A stretch of 9,786 nt of DNA. Origin: JBMYYE01 sp049609065. Lineage in GTDB: Bacteria > Pseudomonadota > Alphaproteobacteria > Rhodobacterales > Rhodobacteraceae. Made by a program: the position numbers and the translations under genes. Of this stretch, positions 1 through 6,031 are shown piece after piece (position 1 is the stretch's first letter; every line of letters starts with the position of its first letter). The notes beneath the pieces were generated by a model that was not told the DNA's origin, made no database searches, and was given only the letters and a program-made list of their open reading frames with translations. The stretch covers positions 1-9,786 of the forward strand of contig JBMYYE010000093.1 of the NCBI GenBank assembly GCA_049609065.1, written 5' to 3'.

Positions 1-128
1 ATGAGGAGCGCAATAATCGTGCCCATACCTTTGCCAGATGCAATTAAATAGGCCGCCACGCCCATAAGAGCGCTCGCAACCCAGCACCAGAAGCTGCAGG
101 TAAAAATTGTAGTTTTTTCGTTCGTCAT
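1..128 (-). CDS. Small membrane protein of the nuo operon, N-terminal part (cut by window edge)
   Basis: The first 42 codons of an ORF that runs off the window. It begins with ATG at 128-126, preceded by GGAGGG a few bases upstream, which is a strong ribosome binding site. The visible protein starts with a short polar stretch (MTNEKTT), then one hydrophobic segment at about residues 13-31 containing Trp-Cys-Trp and Gly/Ala residues, then a Gly-rich turn and the start of a second hydrophobic stretch. This suggests an inner-membrane protein. Its position between nuoE and the expected nuoF matches accessory ORFs of unknown function that I recall from complex I operons of Rhodobacterales. I do not recognise a named family, and the rest of the protein, which might carry a soluble domain, is out of view. 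Confidence 0.7.
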   Translation of the reverse strand, partial: MTNEKTTIFTCSFWCWVASALMGVAAYLIASGKGMGTIIALL

Positions 129-217
129 AGTTTGACCCTCCCTAGGTTCCATTGGCCACGGCATGCCATCATCCCAAAGGATGCAGCATGTTTAGGTTTT
201 TCTTTTTTCCGTGTCAT
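125..217 (-). CDS. Possible 30-residue ORF between nuoE and the membrane protein gene
   Basis: An ATG at 217-215 opens 30 codons that end in a TGA at 127-125. That stop overlaps the ATG of the next gene in an ATGA arrangement, a common sign of translational coupling. The peptide is basic at its N-terminus (MTRKKEKPK) and then has a Met-Met-Ala-Cys stretch and a single Trp. It has no signal peptide or membrane segment. The Shine-Dalgarno is weak (purine-rich AAGAAATTGGA just upstream). It lies 47 nt after the nuoE stop. I do not recognise a family. The overlap and position argue for a gene. The short length, some rare-looking codons (CTA twice, AGG) and an internal hairpin argue for untranslated spacer. 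Confidence 0.35.
   Translation of the reverse strand: MTRKKEKPKHAASFGMMACRGQWNLGRVKL
162..190 (-). other. Interrupted hairpin in the nuoE downstream spacer
   Basis: On the minus strand CATGC and CATCC pair with GGATG and GCATG around a 4-nt TTTG loop, with a 2/3-nt internal bulge, giving ten base pairs in all. No T-run follows in the direction of transcription, so it is unlikely to be an intrinsic terminator. It may be an mRNA processing or stabilising structure inside the operon, or chance. Confidence 0.4.
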
Positions 218-264
218 TCCAATTTCTTACCTTGCTTGGGTCTCGCACCATGGCTTGGTTCTAT

Positions 265-1422
265 TTAATAAACAGAGCCTTTATCAACTTTCTTTGAAAA
301 CTCAGTTTCCCCACCATCCGCAAGGACAGTTGCCTGTGCGACCCAATTGTCGCGGCTTACGCGTCCGCGGAAGCCTTCAAGGTTATCATCCACCCAAGCC
401 ACCTCTTGGCTTGTCCATTTTGCCACTTGGTCAAAATGATAAAACCCGAGGCTATGCAAAAGCGCCTCAAGCTTTGGCCCTACGCCTTTTATTTTTTTCA
501 AATCATCCGCGCCCGCTTTGCGCGGCGCTTTCATTGTCCGTGGTTTTTTCTGGTCAGATGTTCCCGCAGCAGCCTTTGGTGCCGGAGATGCATTTGTTGA
601 CTTTGCTGGCGCCTTCTTAGCTGGCGCTTTTTTCACCGCAGCCTTTTGCGCATGCGCAGGTTTTGCCGGGACAACGGTACCATAAGCAACAGCGCCGGCG
701 TGATGGCCTGCACCTTTATCAATCCATGGTGTCAAAAGCGGAACTTCTGTCCCATCAATCCGTTTGAGACCATCTTGCACATCAACGGCACGTTGCGCAG
801 ATGCGTTATATTGCGTTTTGCCGCTTTCGTGATCCTTCAACGACGTCAAGCCAGAAAGAGGCTCAGACGCATACCGCCCATTTTCAGGACCAGGAACCGG
901 AACCGCACCAGAAGCCATTTCATCCAAAAGCTTAGAGAAGCCGTCTGCCGTCAAATCTTCGTAGTAATCTTTGCCGATTTGCGCCATTGGCGCATTTGTA
1001 CACGCCCCTAAGCATTCGACCTCTTCCCAAGAAAACTTGCCATCTGCAGAAATGTCATGGGGGTTGGCCGCGATCTTTTCTTTGCAAACCGCGATCAAAT
1101 CCTCAGCACCGCAAATCAAGCACGATGTCGTGCCGCAGATCTGGATATGCGCGACCGAGCCCACAGGCTGCAATTGGAACATGAAGTAGAAAGACGCAAC
1201 TTCGAACACGCGAATTGGCGCCATGTCGAGCATCTTTGCTACATATTCGATAACAGGTTGGCTTACCCAACCGTCTTGTTCTTGTGCGCGCCACAAAAGT
1301 GGGATCACAGCGGAGGCCTGACGGCCGGCTGGATATTTCGCGATCTGACCTTCGGCCCAAGCGAGGTTCGCAGGCGTGAATTCAAAGCTCTCTGGCTGCG
1401 TATGATGTAAACGACGTAGCAT
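265..1422 (-). CDS. nuoE: NADH-quinone oxidoreductase subunit E with C-terminal helix-hairpin-helix extension
   Basis: NuoE (24 kDa subunit) is part of the peripheral arm of complex I and carries [2Fe-2S] cluster N1a beside the NuoF flavin site. The thioredoxin-like core fills residues 1 to about 175 and has the four cluster ligands Cys96, Cys101, Cys137 and Cys141 (C-x4-C and C-x3-C). At 385 residues the protein is more than twice the length of the usual 160-170 residue NuoE. After a linker of about 80 residues comes an Ala/Lys/Pro-rich segment (about 252-303), then a helix-hairpin-helix-like domain (about 306-360) with the core IKGVGPKLEALL. I associate this extension with Rhodobacterales; its role is unknown to me. 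The start ATG at 1422 has AGAGG upstream at a rather long spacing of about 11 nt. The gene lies 50 nt after the nuoD stop. The function of the core is secure. Confidence 0.96.
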   Translation of the reverse strand: MLRRLHHTQPESFEFTPANLAWAEGQIAKYPAGRQASAVIPLLWRAQEQDGWVSQPVIEYVAKMLDMAPIRVFEVASFYFMFQLQPVGSVAHIQICGTTSCLICGAEDLIAVCKEKIAANPHDISADGKFSWEEVECLGACTNAPMAQIGKDYYEDLTADGFSKLLDEMASGAVPVPGPENGRYASEPLSGLTSLKDHESGKTQYNASAQRAVDVQDGLKRIDGTEVPLLTPWIDKGAGHHAGAVAYGTVVPAKPAHAQKAAVKKAPAKKAPAKSTNASPAPKAAAGTSDQKKPRTMKAPRKAGADDLKKIKGVGPKLEALLHSLGFYHFDQVAKWTSQEVAWVDDNLEGFRGRVSRDNWVAQATVLADGGETEFSKKVDKGSVY

Positions 1423-1472
1423 GTGGTGTTAGACCTCTAAACTTTTGGTCAATGTAAATTCTGGGGCGTAGA

Positions 1473-2681
1473 TCAACGGTCAATCTCCCCAAATACGACA
1501 TCCATGGTGCCAATGATGGCCGCAACATCAGCCAATTGATGGCCTTTGGAAATGTTGTCCATAGATTGCAGGTGGAAATATCCCGGCGCGCGAATTTTTG
1601 CGCGGTATGGTTTATTGGATCCATCAGATTTCAAGAAGACGCCGAATTCACCTTTTGGTGCTTCTACGGCGACGTAAACTTCGCCTTCTGGGACGTGAAA
1701 GCCTTCTGTGTAGAGCTTAAAGTGGTGGATCAAGCTTTCCATAGACGTTTTCATATCGGAACGTTTTGGCGGGGTCAGTTTCCCACGGGCCAACACATCC
1801 CCCGTTGCCTCGCGGAGTTTGACAACCGCTTGACGAATGATTTTCACGCTTTCGCGCATTTCCGCCATCCGTACGAGATAGCGGTCATAACAGTCGCCAG
1901 ATTTACCAACTGCAATGTCAAATTCAAACTCGTCATAGCATTCATAGGGCTGCGCGCGGCGCAAATCCCACGCAAAACCAGACCCACGCACCATAACGCC
2001 CGAATAGGCCCAATCGGTGATGTCTTTTTCTGTGACCACACCAATATCAACGTTACGTTGCTTGAAGATACGGTTTTCAGTCAACAAGCCTTCGATATCA
2101 TCGAGCTTTGCTGGAAATTCGAGCGCCCATTCTTCGATATCATCGACGAGCTGATCAGGAAGATCCTGATGTACGCCACCTGGACGGAAATAATTCGCAT
2201 GCAAGCGCGCGCCACAGGCCCGTTCGTAGAAAATCATCAACTTTTCACGTTCGACAAAGCCCCAAAGCGGCGGCGTCAACGCCCCAACATCCAAAGCCTG
2301 TGTCGTGACATTCATAAGGTGATTCAAGACGCGGCCAATTTCGGAATAGAGCACGCGGATCAATTGCGCCCGACGAGGCACCTCGGTGCCTGTGAGTTTT
2401 TCGATCGCCAAACACCATGCATGTTCTTGGTTCATCGGCGCCACATAATCGAGGCGGTCAAAATACGGCAAGTTTTGCAGGTAAGTCCGGCTTTCCATCA
2501 ATTTTTCTGTACCGCGGTGCAAGAGCCCAACATGGGGATCCGCGCGTTCCACGATTTCGCCGTCCAGCTCGAGAACCAAGCGCAACACGCCGTGGGCCGC
2601 AGGGTGCTGCGGACCAAAGTTGATGTTGAAGTTACGGATCTTTTGCTCACCCGTTAGGGTATCAGTGTAGCTACCGTCCAT
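1473..2681 (-). CDS. nuoD: NADH-quinone oxidoreductase subunit D
   Basis: NuoD (49 kDa subunit) forms much of the quinone-binding pocket of complex I at the junction with NuoB and is descended from the large subunit of [NiFe] hydrogenases. Visible hallmarks are the N-terminal FGPQHPAAHG (residues 22-31), HVGLLHRGTEK (50-60) and the conserved C-terminus ending FGEIDR. The 402-residue length is normal. I chose the ATG at 2681 rather than an in-frame ATG at 2735. The extra 18 residues would overlap the upstream gene and are not NuoD-like, whereas the protein from 2681 begins MDGSYTDTLTGEQ and leads straight into the conserved core. GAAGG upstream acts as the ribosome binding site and lies inside the last codons of the sulfotransferase-like gene, whose stop is 2 nt away, so translation of the two is probably coupled. 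Confidence 0.97.
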   Translation of the reverse strand: MDGSYTDTLTGEQKIRNFNINFGPQHPAAHGVLRLVLELDGEIVERADPHVGLLHRGTEKLMESRTYLQNLPYFDRLDYVAPMNQEHAWCLAIEKLTGTEVPRRAQLIRVLYSEIGRVLNHLMNVTTQALDVGALTPPLWGFVEREKLMIFYERACGARLHANYFRPGGVHQDLPDQLVDDIEEWALEFPAKLDDIEGLLTENRIFKQRNVDIGVVTEKDITDWAYSGVMVRGSGFAWDLRRAQPYECYDEFEFDIAVGKSGDCYDRYLVRMAEMRESVKIIRQAVVKLREATGDVLARGKLTPPKRSDMKTSMESLIHHFKLYTEGFHVPEGEVYVAVEAPKGEFGVFLKSDGSNKPYRAKIRAPGYFHLQSMDNISKGHQLADVAAIIGTMDVVFGEIDR

Positions 2682-2683
2682 CG

Positions 2684-3598
2684 TTAAACCTTCGCCAGTT
2701 TGGGCGCATTTCCATACGCCATAGTCTTGTGCCAAGCAGCTGGGAGGTCGGTTACAACCTCTGCCACTGCTTCATATTGTGTCTGCAGCCAGCGCACGGC
2801 CCGTTTGCGGATCGCCTCTGACATCATCGCAAATTCATCCATGGCCTCAGGGGCCTGAGGATAAGATTGCGTTTGTGGGATATCCAAAAACGAACATAGC
2901 GCATGCGCCGTTTGGGCCAGCCCCAACTCTTCGTAAAATAAAATCAAAACGCGACCGTCTTTGGCATTCTTATGCGCAAGACGTAGCAGTTTTTTATAAT
3001 TTGACCGCGCCGCAATGTCGGGTTCTTGGCCATCAATCAACCCCGCAAATATGGACCGCGCGAGATCGCCAACATCGGCGCGCCCCTCATCGCGTGTTTT
3101 GGCAACAGATTGAATATCCGCCCAAAGCCGATCAAGCGGGTCGCGCAAAATCATGACAATTTTTGCATCCGGTGCCGCAGAGAGCATGTGCTTAAAGCCC
3201 TTTTGCGACAGCGTGCCGTATTCATCCGTGATGTCGACAACAACCGCGGCATCCCCTGCAAGGTTTTGCAAATAGGTGATATAGGCCTGATCATCCACCT
3301 CATGGCCAGAAAAGGCATCGAACCAGTCATTGATCTCATCGAGGTGGGCATCGATAGTCGCTTGGCTCGCAGGGGCCACATTGCGCCCGTTTCGCGCGTA
3401 ATAGAGCTTCAGCGCCAGTTCGCGCGCACCCTTAAGAGATGCCACCGTCGAAGGCGCGCCCCCTTCCAACGCATCGAAATAATGCAAAGCCCCGAGAGCA
3501 GGAACCGCAACAGACGGATGGGTCGCGCAATATGCGTTCAGCCAAGACGTTCCCGCCTGTGCTGCTCCGACCCCATACATGACTGTTGCGTCTTGCAT
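2684..3598 (-). CDS. Sulfotransferase-like P-loop protein inserted between nuoC and nuoD
   Basis: A 304-residue protein with the layout of the PAPS-dependent sulfotransferase family. A P-loop-like 5'-phosphosulfate loop lies at residues 9-20 (GVGAAQAGTSWL), followed by HPSV and LHYFD (about 27-42), a DITDEY segment (122-127), the 3'-phosphate motif RDPLDR (152-157), and a SNYKKLL...VLILFYEEL region (199-225) typical of the C-terminal half. No signal peptide or membrane helix is visible, so it is probably cytoplasmic. Two functional positions look altered by eye: the catalytic Lys of the usual QKAGT loop is Gln14, and the Ser that normally follows RDPxxR to bind the 3'-phosphate is Ala160. It may be a divergent or inactive sulfotransferase. 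It starts 6 nt after the nuoC stop and ends 2 nt before nuoD, so it is fully embedded in the operon. Its substrate is unknown. The family call is fairly sure; activity is doubtful. Confidence 0.8.
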   Translation of the reverse strand: MQDATVMYGVGAAQAGTSWLNAYCATHPSVAVPALGALHYFDALEGGAPSTVASLKGARELALKLYYARNGRNVAPASQATIDAHLDEINDWFDAFSGHEVDDQAYITYLQNLAGDAAVVVDITDEYGTLSQKGFKHMLSAAPDAKIVMILRDPLDRLWADIQSVAKTRDEGRADVGDLARSIFAGLIDGQEPDIAARSNYKKLLRLAHKNAKDGRVLILFYEELGLAQTAHALCSFLDIPQTQSYPQAPEAMDEFAMMSEAIRKRAVRWLQTQYEAVAEVVTDLPAAWHKTMAYGNAPKLAKV

Positions 3599-3604
3599 CT
3601 GACT

Positions 3605-4210
3605 TTACGCCCCTTCACCTTTTTCATCCCCAGGAAGGATGTATTCGGCACCTTCCCATGGGCTCATGAAATCAAATTGACGATATTCTTGTGTCAGCTG
3701 CACAGGCTCATAAACAACGCGTTTTTCAACTTCGTCATAGCGCAATTCCGTGTAGCCTGTTGTTGGGAAATCCTTCAACAAAGGATGACCACGGAACCCG
3801 TAATCCGTCAGCAAACGTCGCATATCTGGGTGACCTGCAAACAAGATCCCAAACATGTCAAAGGTTTCACGCTCAGGCCAATTGGCAGCCGGAAAATCGT
3901 CCGTGATCGTGTCGAGCATTTCTTTTTCGCGCACGGCCGTTTTCACGCGAATGCGCTGATTGCGGTACATGGAAAGGAAAAGATAAACGACATCAAAGCG
4001 TTTGTCGCGCGTGGGGTAATCCACGGCCGTAATATCAACTAATGTAGAGAACCGGCATTGCGGATCTGACTTCAAAAACCCCATAAAGGTTTTGATAGAA
4101 CTTGGCGCAATTTCGATGCACAGCTCATCAAATTCCACAGACCACGACAACACACAGTCGGATCGCTTCATTTCAATATGGGTGCCCAGTTCTTTAAGTG
4201 CGTCTGTCAT
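3605..4210 (-). CDS. nuoC: NADH-quinone oxidoreductase subunit C
   Basis: NuoC (30 kDa subunit) is a structural subunit of the peripheral arm that packs against NuoD and helps form the Q module. The family signature is clear at residues 112-150: PERETFDMFGI, then GHPDMRRLLTDYGF, then GHPLLKDFP. The C-terminus (YRQFDFMSPWEG) is also typical of alphaproteobacteria. The 201-residue length fits the stand-alone form; it is not fused to NuoD as in Escherichia coli. The ATG at 4210 is 9 nt after the nuoB stop and has a GGGGG purine run as ribosome binding site. The TAA stop at 3607-3605 is followed after 6 nt by the sulfotransferase-like gene instead of directly by nuoD. Confidence 0.97.
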   Translation of the reverse strand: MTDALKELGTHIEMKRSDCVLSWSVEFDELCIEIAPSSIKTFMGFLKSDPQCRFSTLVDITAVDYPTRDKRFDVVYLFLSMYRNQRIRVKTAVREKEMLDTITDDFPAANWPERETFDMFGILFAGHPDMRRLLTDYGFRGHPLLKDFPTTGYTELRYDEVEKRVVYEPVQLTQEYRQFDFMSPWEGAEYILPGDEKGEGA

Positions 4211-4219
4211 AAGTGCCCC

Positions 4220-4753
4220 CTATCGAACCAATGTGCCCGTGCGGCGAATTTTGCGCTGCAACTGAAGAATACCATAAAGGAGCGCCTCTGCTGTTGGCGG
4301 GCAACCTGGAACATAGACATCCACAGGCACGATGCGATCACAGCCCCGCACAACGGAGTAGCTATAGTGATAATACCCACCACCATTCGCACAAGACCCC
4401 ATGGAGATCACATAACGCGGCTCAGGCATCTGGTCGTAAACTTTGCGAAGCGCAGGCGCCATTTTGTTGGTCAACGTACCCGCAACGATCATCAAATCAG
4501 ATTGACGAGGGGAGGCCCGCGGTGCGGTCCCGAACCGTTCAAGGTCATAGCGCGGCATGGATGTTTGGATCATCTCAACCGCACAGCACGCCAAACCAAA
4601 GGTCATCCAGTGCAATGACCCCGTACGGGCCCAGTTGATAATATCCTCAGTTGAGGTGAGCAAAAAACCCTTATCCTGCAATTCGCGGTTAAGAGCTTGT
4701 GTTGCCACTTCTTTATCAGCGCCCGCTGAATTTTGCGATGTCACTACGCCCAT
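4220..4753 (-). CDS. nuoB: NADH-quinone oxidoreductase subunit B
   Basis: NuoB (PSST subunit) holds the terminal [4Fe-4S] cluster N2, which passes electrons to quinone. The four ligands are present: adjacent Cys56-Cys57 (LACCAVEM), Cys121 (MGSCANGGG) and Cys151 (VPGCPPT). The 177-residue length is normal. I chose the ATG at 4753 because AAGGAG lies 7 nt upstream (4761-4766) and the protein then begins MGVVTSQNSAGAD, as expected for this group. An in-frame ATG at 4774 would add seven residues and bury that ribosome binding site. The start overlaps the end of nuoA by 10 nt (ATGGGCGTAG contains the nuoA stop), so the two genes are probably translationally coupled. Confidence 0.97.
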   Translation of the reverse strand: MGVVTSQNSAGADKEVATQALNRELQDKGFLLTSTEDIINWARTGSLHWMTFGLACCAVEMIQTSMPRYDLERFGTAPRASPRQSDLMIVAGTLTNKMAPALRKVYDQMPEPRYVISMGSCANGGGYYHYSYSVVRGCDRIVPVDVYVPGCPPTAEALLYGILQLQRKIRRTGTLVR

Positions 4754-5109
4754 TCCAAGGCTCCTTTTTTCCACTCATAGGCAAAGCCAATGGTCAAAAC
4801 ACCCAAGAACACCATCATGGACCAGAACCCAACAAGTCCCACATCCTTAAAGGCAACAGCCCAAGGGAAGAGGAATGCGATTTCCAAATCGAAGATAATA
4901 AACAGGATCGACACCAAGTAGAAGCGCACATCAAATTTCATACGCGCATCATCAAAAGCGTTAAATCCACATTCATAGGCGGACACTTTTTCTGGGTCTG
5001 GATTGTAAACAGCCAACACAACGGCGGCGAGGAGAAAAACAACCCCCAACGCGATCGCAATGCCGAAAAAGACAAGGATCGGGAGGTACTCTAGTAATTG
5101 GTCTTGCAA
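4744..5109 (-). CDS. nuoA: NADH-quinone oxidoreductase subunit A (TTG start)
   Basis: NuoA is a small membrane subunit of complex I located where the membrane and peripheral arms meet. The 121-residue protein has three predicted transmembrane helices (about residues 10-34, 62-84 and 90-111). The loop between helices one and two carries the conserved ECGFNAFDDARMKFDVRFYL segment, including the Cys that becomes accessible in deactive complex I of other species. It is the first gene of the operon. No ATG is available near the expected N-terminus. The best start is TTG at 5109-5107, preceded at exactly 6 nt by AAAGGAG (5116-5122). The N-terminus MQDQLLEYLPILVFFG then lines up with ordinary NuoA proteins. 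The low-efficiency start is unusual for an abundant complex but is well supported here. Confidence 0.95.
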   Translation of the reverse strand: MQDQLLEYLPILVFFGIAIALGVVFLLAAVVLAVYNPDPEKVSAYECGFNAFDDARMKFDVRFYLVSILFIIFDLEIAFLFPWAVAFKDVGLVGFWSMMVFLGVLTIGFAYEWKKGALEWA

Positions 5110-5115
5110 CGGTGG

Positions 5116-5122
5116 CTCCTTT
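5116..5122 (-). promoter_or_regulatory. Ribosome binding site of nuoA, fixes the TTG start
   Basis: AAAGGAG on the minus strand, followed by the six bases CCACCG and then TTG. The near-perfect match and ideal spacing are the main reason for accepting TTG as the nuoA start codon. Confidence 0.85.
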
Positions 5123-5123
5123 G

Positions 5124-5139
5124 ATGCGCTTTAACGCAT
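5124..5139. repeat. Short inverted repeat just upstream of the nuoA ribosome binding site
   Basis: Five-base arms ATGCG and CGCAT flank CTTTAA. It would lie in the nuo leader RNA immediately before the Shine-Dalgarno sequence. It is short and may be chance. Confidence 0.3.
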
Positions 5140-5142
5140 TCC

Positions 5143-5159
5143 ACGTAACTATGTGACGT
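5143..5159. promoter_or_regulatory. Inverted repeat ACGTAAC-TAT-GTGACGT, possible operator
   Basis: Two seven-base arms with one mismatch (ACGTAAC and GTGACGT) around a 3-nt centre. It lies 34 bp upstream of the nuoA start and touches the possible -10 element, so a bound protein could block transcription. No regulator family can be assigned. Confidence 0.4.
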
Positions 5160-5185
5160 TTAACGGGGCGGTTGCGCGGGGTCAA
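5158..5185 (-). promoter_or_regulatory. Possible promoter of the nuo operon
   Basis: On the minus strand TTGACC (5185-5180) resembles a sigma-70 -35 box. After a 16-nt spacer comes TTAAAC (5163-5158), a poor -10 match (three of six). Placement 50-75 bp upstream of nuoA is sensible. The assignment is tentative because the -10 is weak. Confidence 0.3.
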
Positions 5186-5243
5186 CCAAGAGAGGCATAA
5201 AAACAGGGCTTTTCCGTTAGTTTTTCAGAGCTTACTTCAATGC

Positions 5244-5267
5244 ATACATTCCGTAAGTCGAATGTAT
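5244..5267. promoter_or_regulatory. Perfect 8-bp inverted repeat upstream of nuo, candidate regulator site
   Basis: ATACATTC (5244-5251) and GAATGTAT (5260-5267) are exact reverse complements separated by 8 nt, giving a 24-bp dyad with half-site centres 16 bp apart. This geometry would suit a dimeric helix-turn-helix activator bound upstream of the possible promoter at 5158-5185. No T-run or GC-rich stem is present, so a terminator is unlikely. The regulator is unknown. Confidence 0.5.
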
Positions 5268-5507
5268 TTATCGTTCAAAAATGGCCTTATTTTCAAACCC
5301 GTTCCGTTCTTATGCGCGCCTTAATACGCCCCCACCTCCTACCATTTATGTGCAATTTCGCGTCAGATGGAAATTTTTCGCCGCAGCCACAAATGCAGGC
5401 AAGTACCCTCTTGCTTTGACGCAATGACACTGTGGCCCGCATCAATTCAATTCCGACGATTCCTATCGGAGATGTCATATTTGTTTTACAAACCCGCAAA
5501 ACGCGCC

Positions 5508-5963
5508 CTAGGGGGTCGCACGACCTGCGGGCAATGTTTCATCCAACTGAAGGATCACCCGCTTCATCAAACCCATCAATTGTTTGGTTTCTATGTCACT
5601 CAATCCCGCAAGCGCATCCGCATTCACCTGTGCCGCATCCGCAAGCGCATCCGCACGAAGCGCCAAAGCCTTCTGCGTTAAACGAATGCGCTGCACCCGC
5701 GCATCCCCCTCATCCCTATGCCGATAAATGAGACCATCACGTTCCATCCGCGACAATGTGGCGGCCATTGTGGGTTGCTCCACCCCAAGGCGCATGACCA
5801 ACTCCTTTTGGGTGAGACCATCTTTTTCCCAAAGATGCAAAAGTGCGGGAAACGCCCCAAGGGCAATTCCGCGTGGTTTGATTTCACCTTCTAAACGTCG
5901 GGCAAATAGGCGCGCCAAGTGGTTCACGAGATAGCCCATTGATGTGTCTGCTTTTAAATCCAT
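5508..5963 (-). CDS. MarR-family transcriptional regulator
   Basis: A 151-residue winged helix-turn-helix protein of normal MarR length. The N-terminal helix (about 8-30) and the C-terminal helices (about 100-143) would form the dimer interface. The DNA-binding helices lie at about 50-80 (LTQKELVMRLGVEQPTMAAT then LSRMERDGLI), and the wing at 82-96 contains the family D-x-R motif (GDAR, 86-89). There is no cysteine, so it cannot be a thiol-based peroxide sensor like OhrR; a small-molecule ligand is more likely. The ATG at 5963 has only a weak ribosome binding site (AGAGTGG); Met9 at 5939 is a less likely start without one. It is divergent from a membrane protein gene, with a paired operator between them, so repression of itself and of that gene is the likely job (inference). 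Confidence 0.92.
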   Translation of the reverse strand: MDLKADTSMGYLVNHLARLFARRLEGEIKPRGIALGAFPALLHLWEKDGLTQKELVMRLGVEQPTMAATLSRMERDGLIYRHRDEGDARVQRIRLTQKALALRADALADAAQVNADALAGLSDIETKQLMGLMKRVILQLDETLPAGRATP

Positions 5964-5978
5964 GGGGCCACTCTTGCA

Positions 5979-5998
5979 TTACATAGCCAACTATGCAA
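5979..5998. promoter_or_regulatory. Operator-like dyad 1 (TTACATAG-CCAA-CTATGCAA)
   Basis: Eight-base arms with one mismatch around a 4-nt centre; the inner ten positions (CATAG/CTATG) are perfect. It lies in the 68-bp gap between marR and the divergent membrane protein gene, 16 bp upstream of the marR start, where a bound MarR dimer would block marR transcription. Confidence 0.7.
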
Positions 5999-6003
5999 TT
6001 AAA

Positions 6004-6017
6004 TATAGCAAGCTATG
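6004..6017. promoter_or_regulatory. Operator-like dyad 2 (TATAG-CAAG-CTATG)
   Basis: A second copy of the ATAG-N4-CTAT core. Its centre (6010.5) is 22 bp from that of dyad 1 (5988.5), about two helical turns, so both sites face the same side of the DNA. It ends 14 bp before the plus-strand start codon and probably overlaps that gene's promoter. In addition, TTACATAGC (5979-5987) and GCTATGTAA (6012-6020) form a perfect long-range inverted repeat across both sites. Confidence 0.65.
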
Positions 6018-6031
6018 TAATGGAGAATCCT

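Larger units (their letters stand above)
5110..5507. other. Intergenic region between marR and nuoA, likely nuo control region
   Basis: About 400 bp without a convincing gene. The half nearest nuoA carries the inverted repeats and possible promoter listed separately. The half nearest marR (about 5290-5507) holds only short ORFs without a good start. A weak dyad TCCGA/TCGGA (5442-5460) lies downstream of marR and is not followed by a T-run, so no convincing marR terminator is seen; read-through into nuo is possible. Confidence 0.6.

Noticed and set aside
1429..1440. Palindrome TTAGA-CC-TCTAA covering the nuoE ribosome binding site
   Set aside because: The 2-nt centre is too short for an RNA hairpin loop and the arms are only 5 bp. 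It is likely chance.
1536..2657. Long plus-strand ORF of 373 codons opposite nuoD
   Set aside because: It is entirely antisense to nuoD, which is unambiguous. The translation shows no family features, and such ORFs arise from the codon pattern of the real gene.
3026..4042. Plus-strand ORF of 338 codons opposite the sulfotransferase-like gene and nuoC
   Set aside because: It spans two real genes on the other strand and their junction, has no recognisable domain, and its composition (many Arg, Cys, His) is typical of a shadow frame.
5334..5340. Strong Shine-Dalgarno-like AGGAGGT on the minus strand
   Set aside because: No ATG, GTG or TTG follows at a workable distance, so it does not open a gene.
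5293..5499. Minus-strand ORF of 68 codons with a Cys-rich CICGCGEKF stretch in the intergenic region
   Set aside because: There is no good ribosome binding site and no complete metal-binding pattern (only two Cys close together), and it is surrounded by non-coding DNA. Kept as intergenic.
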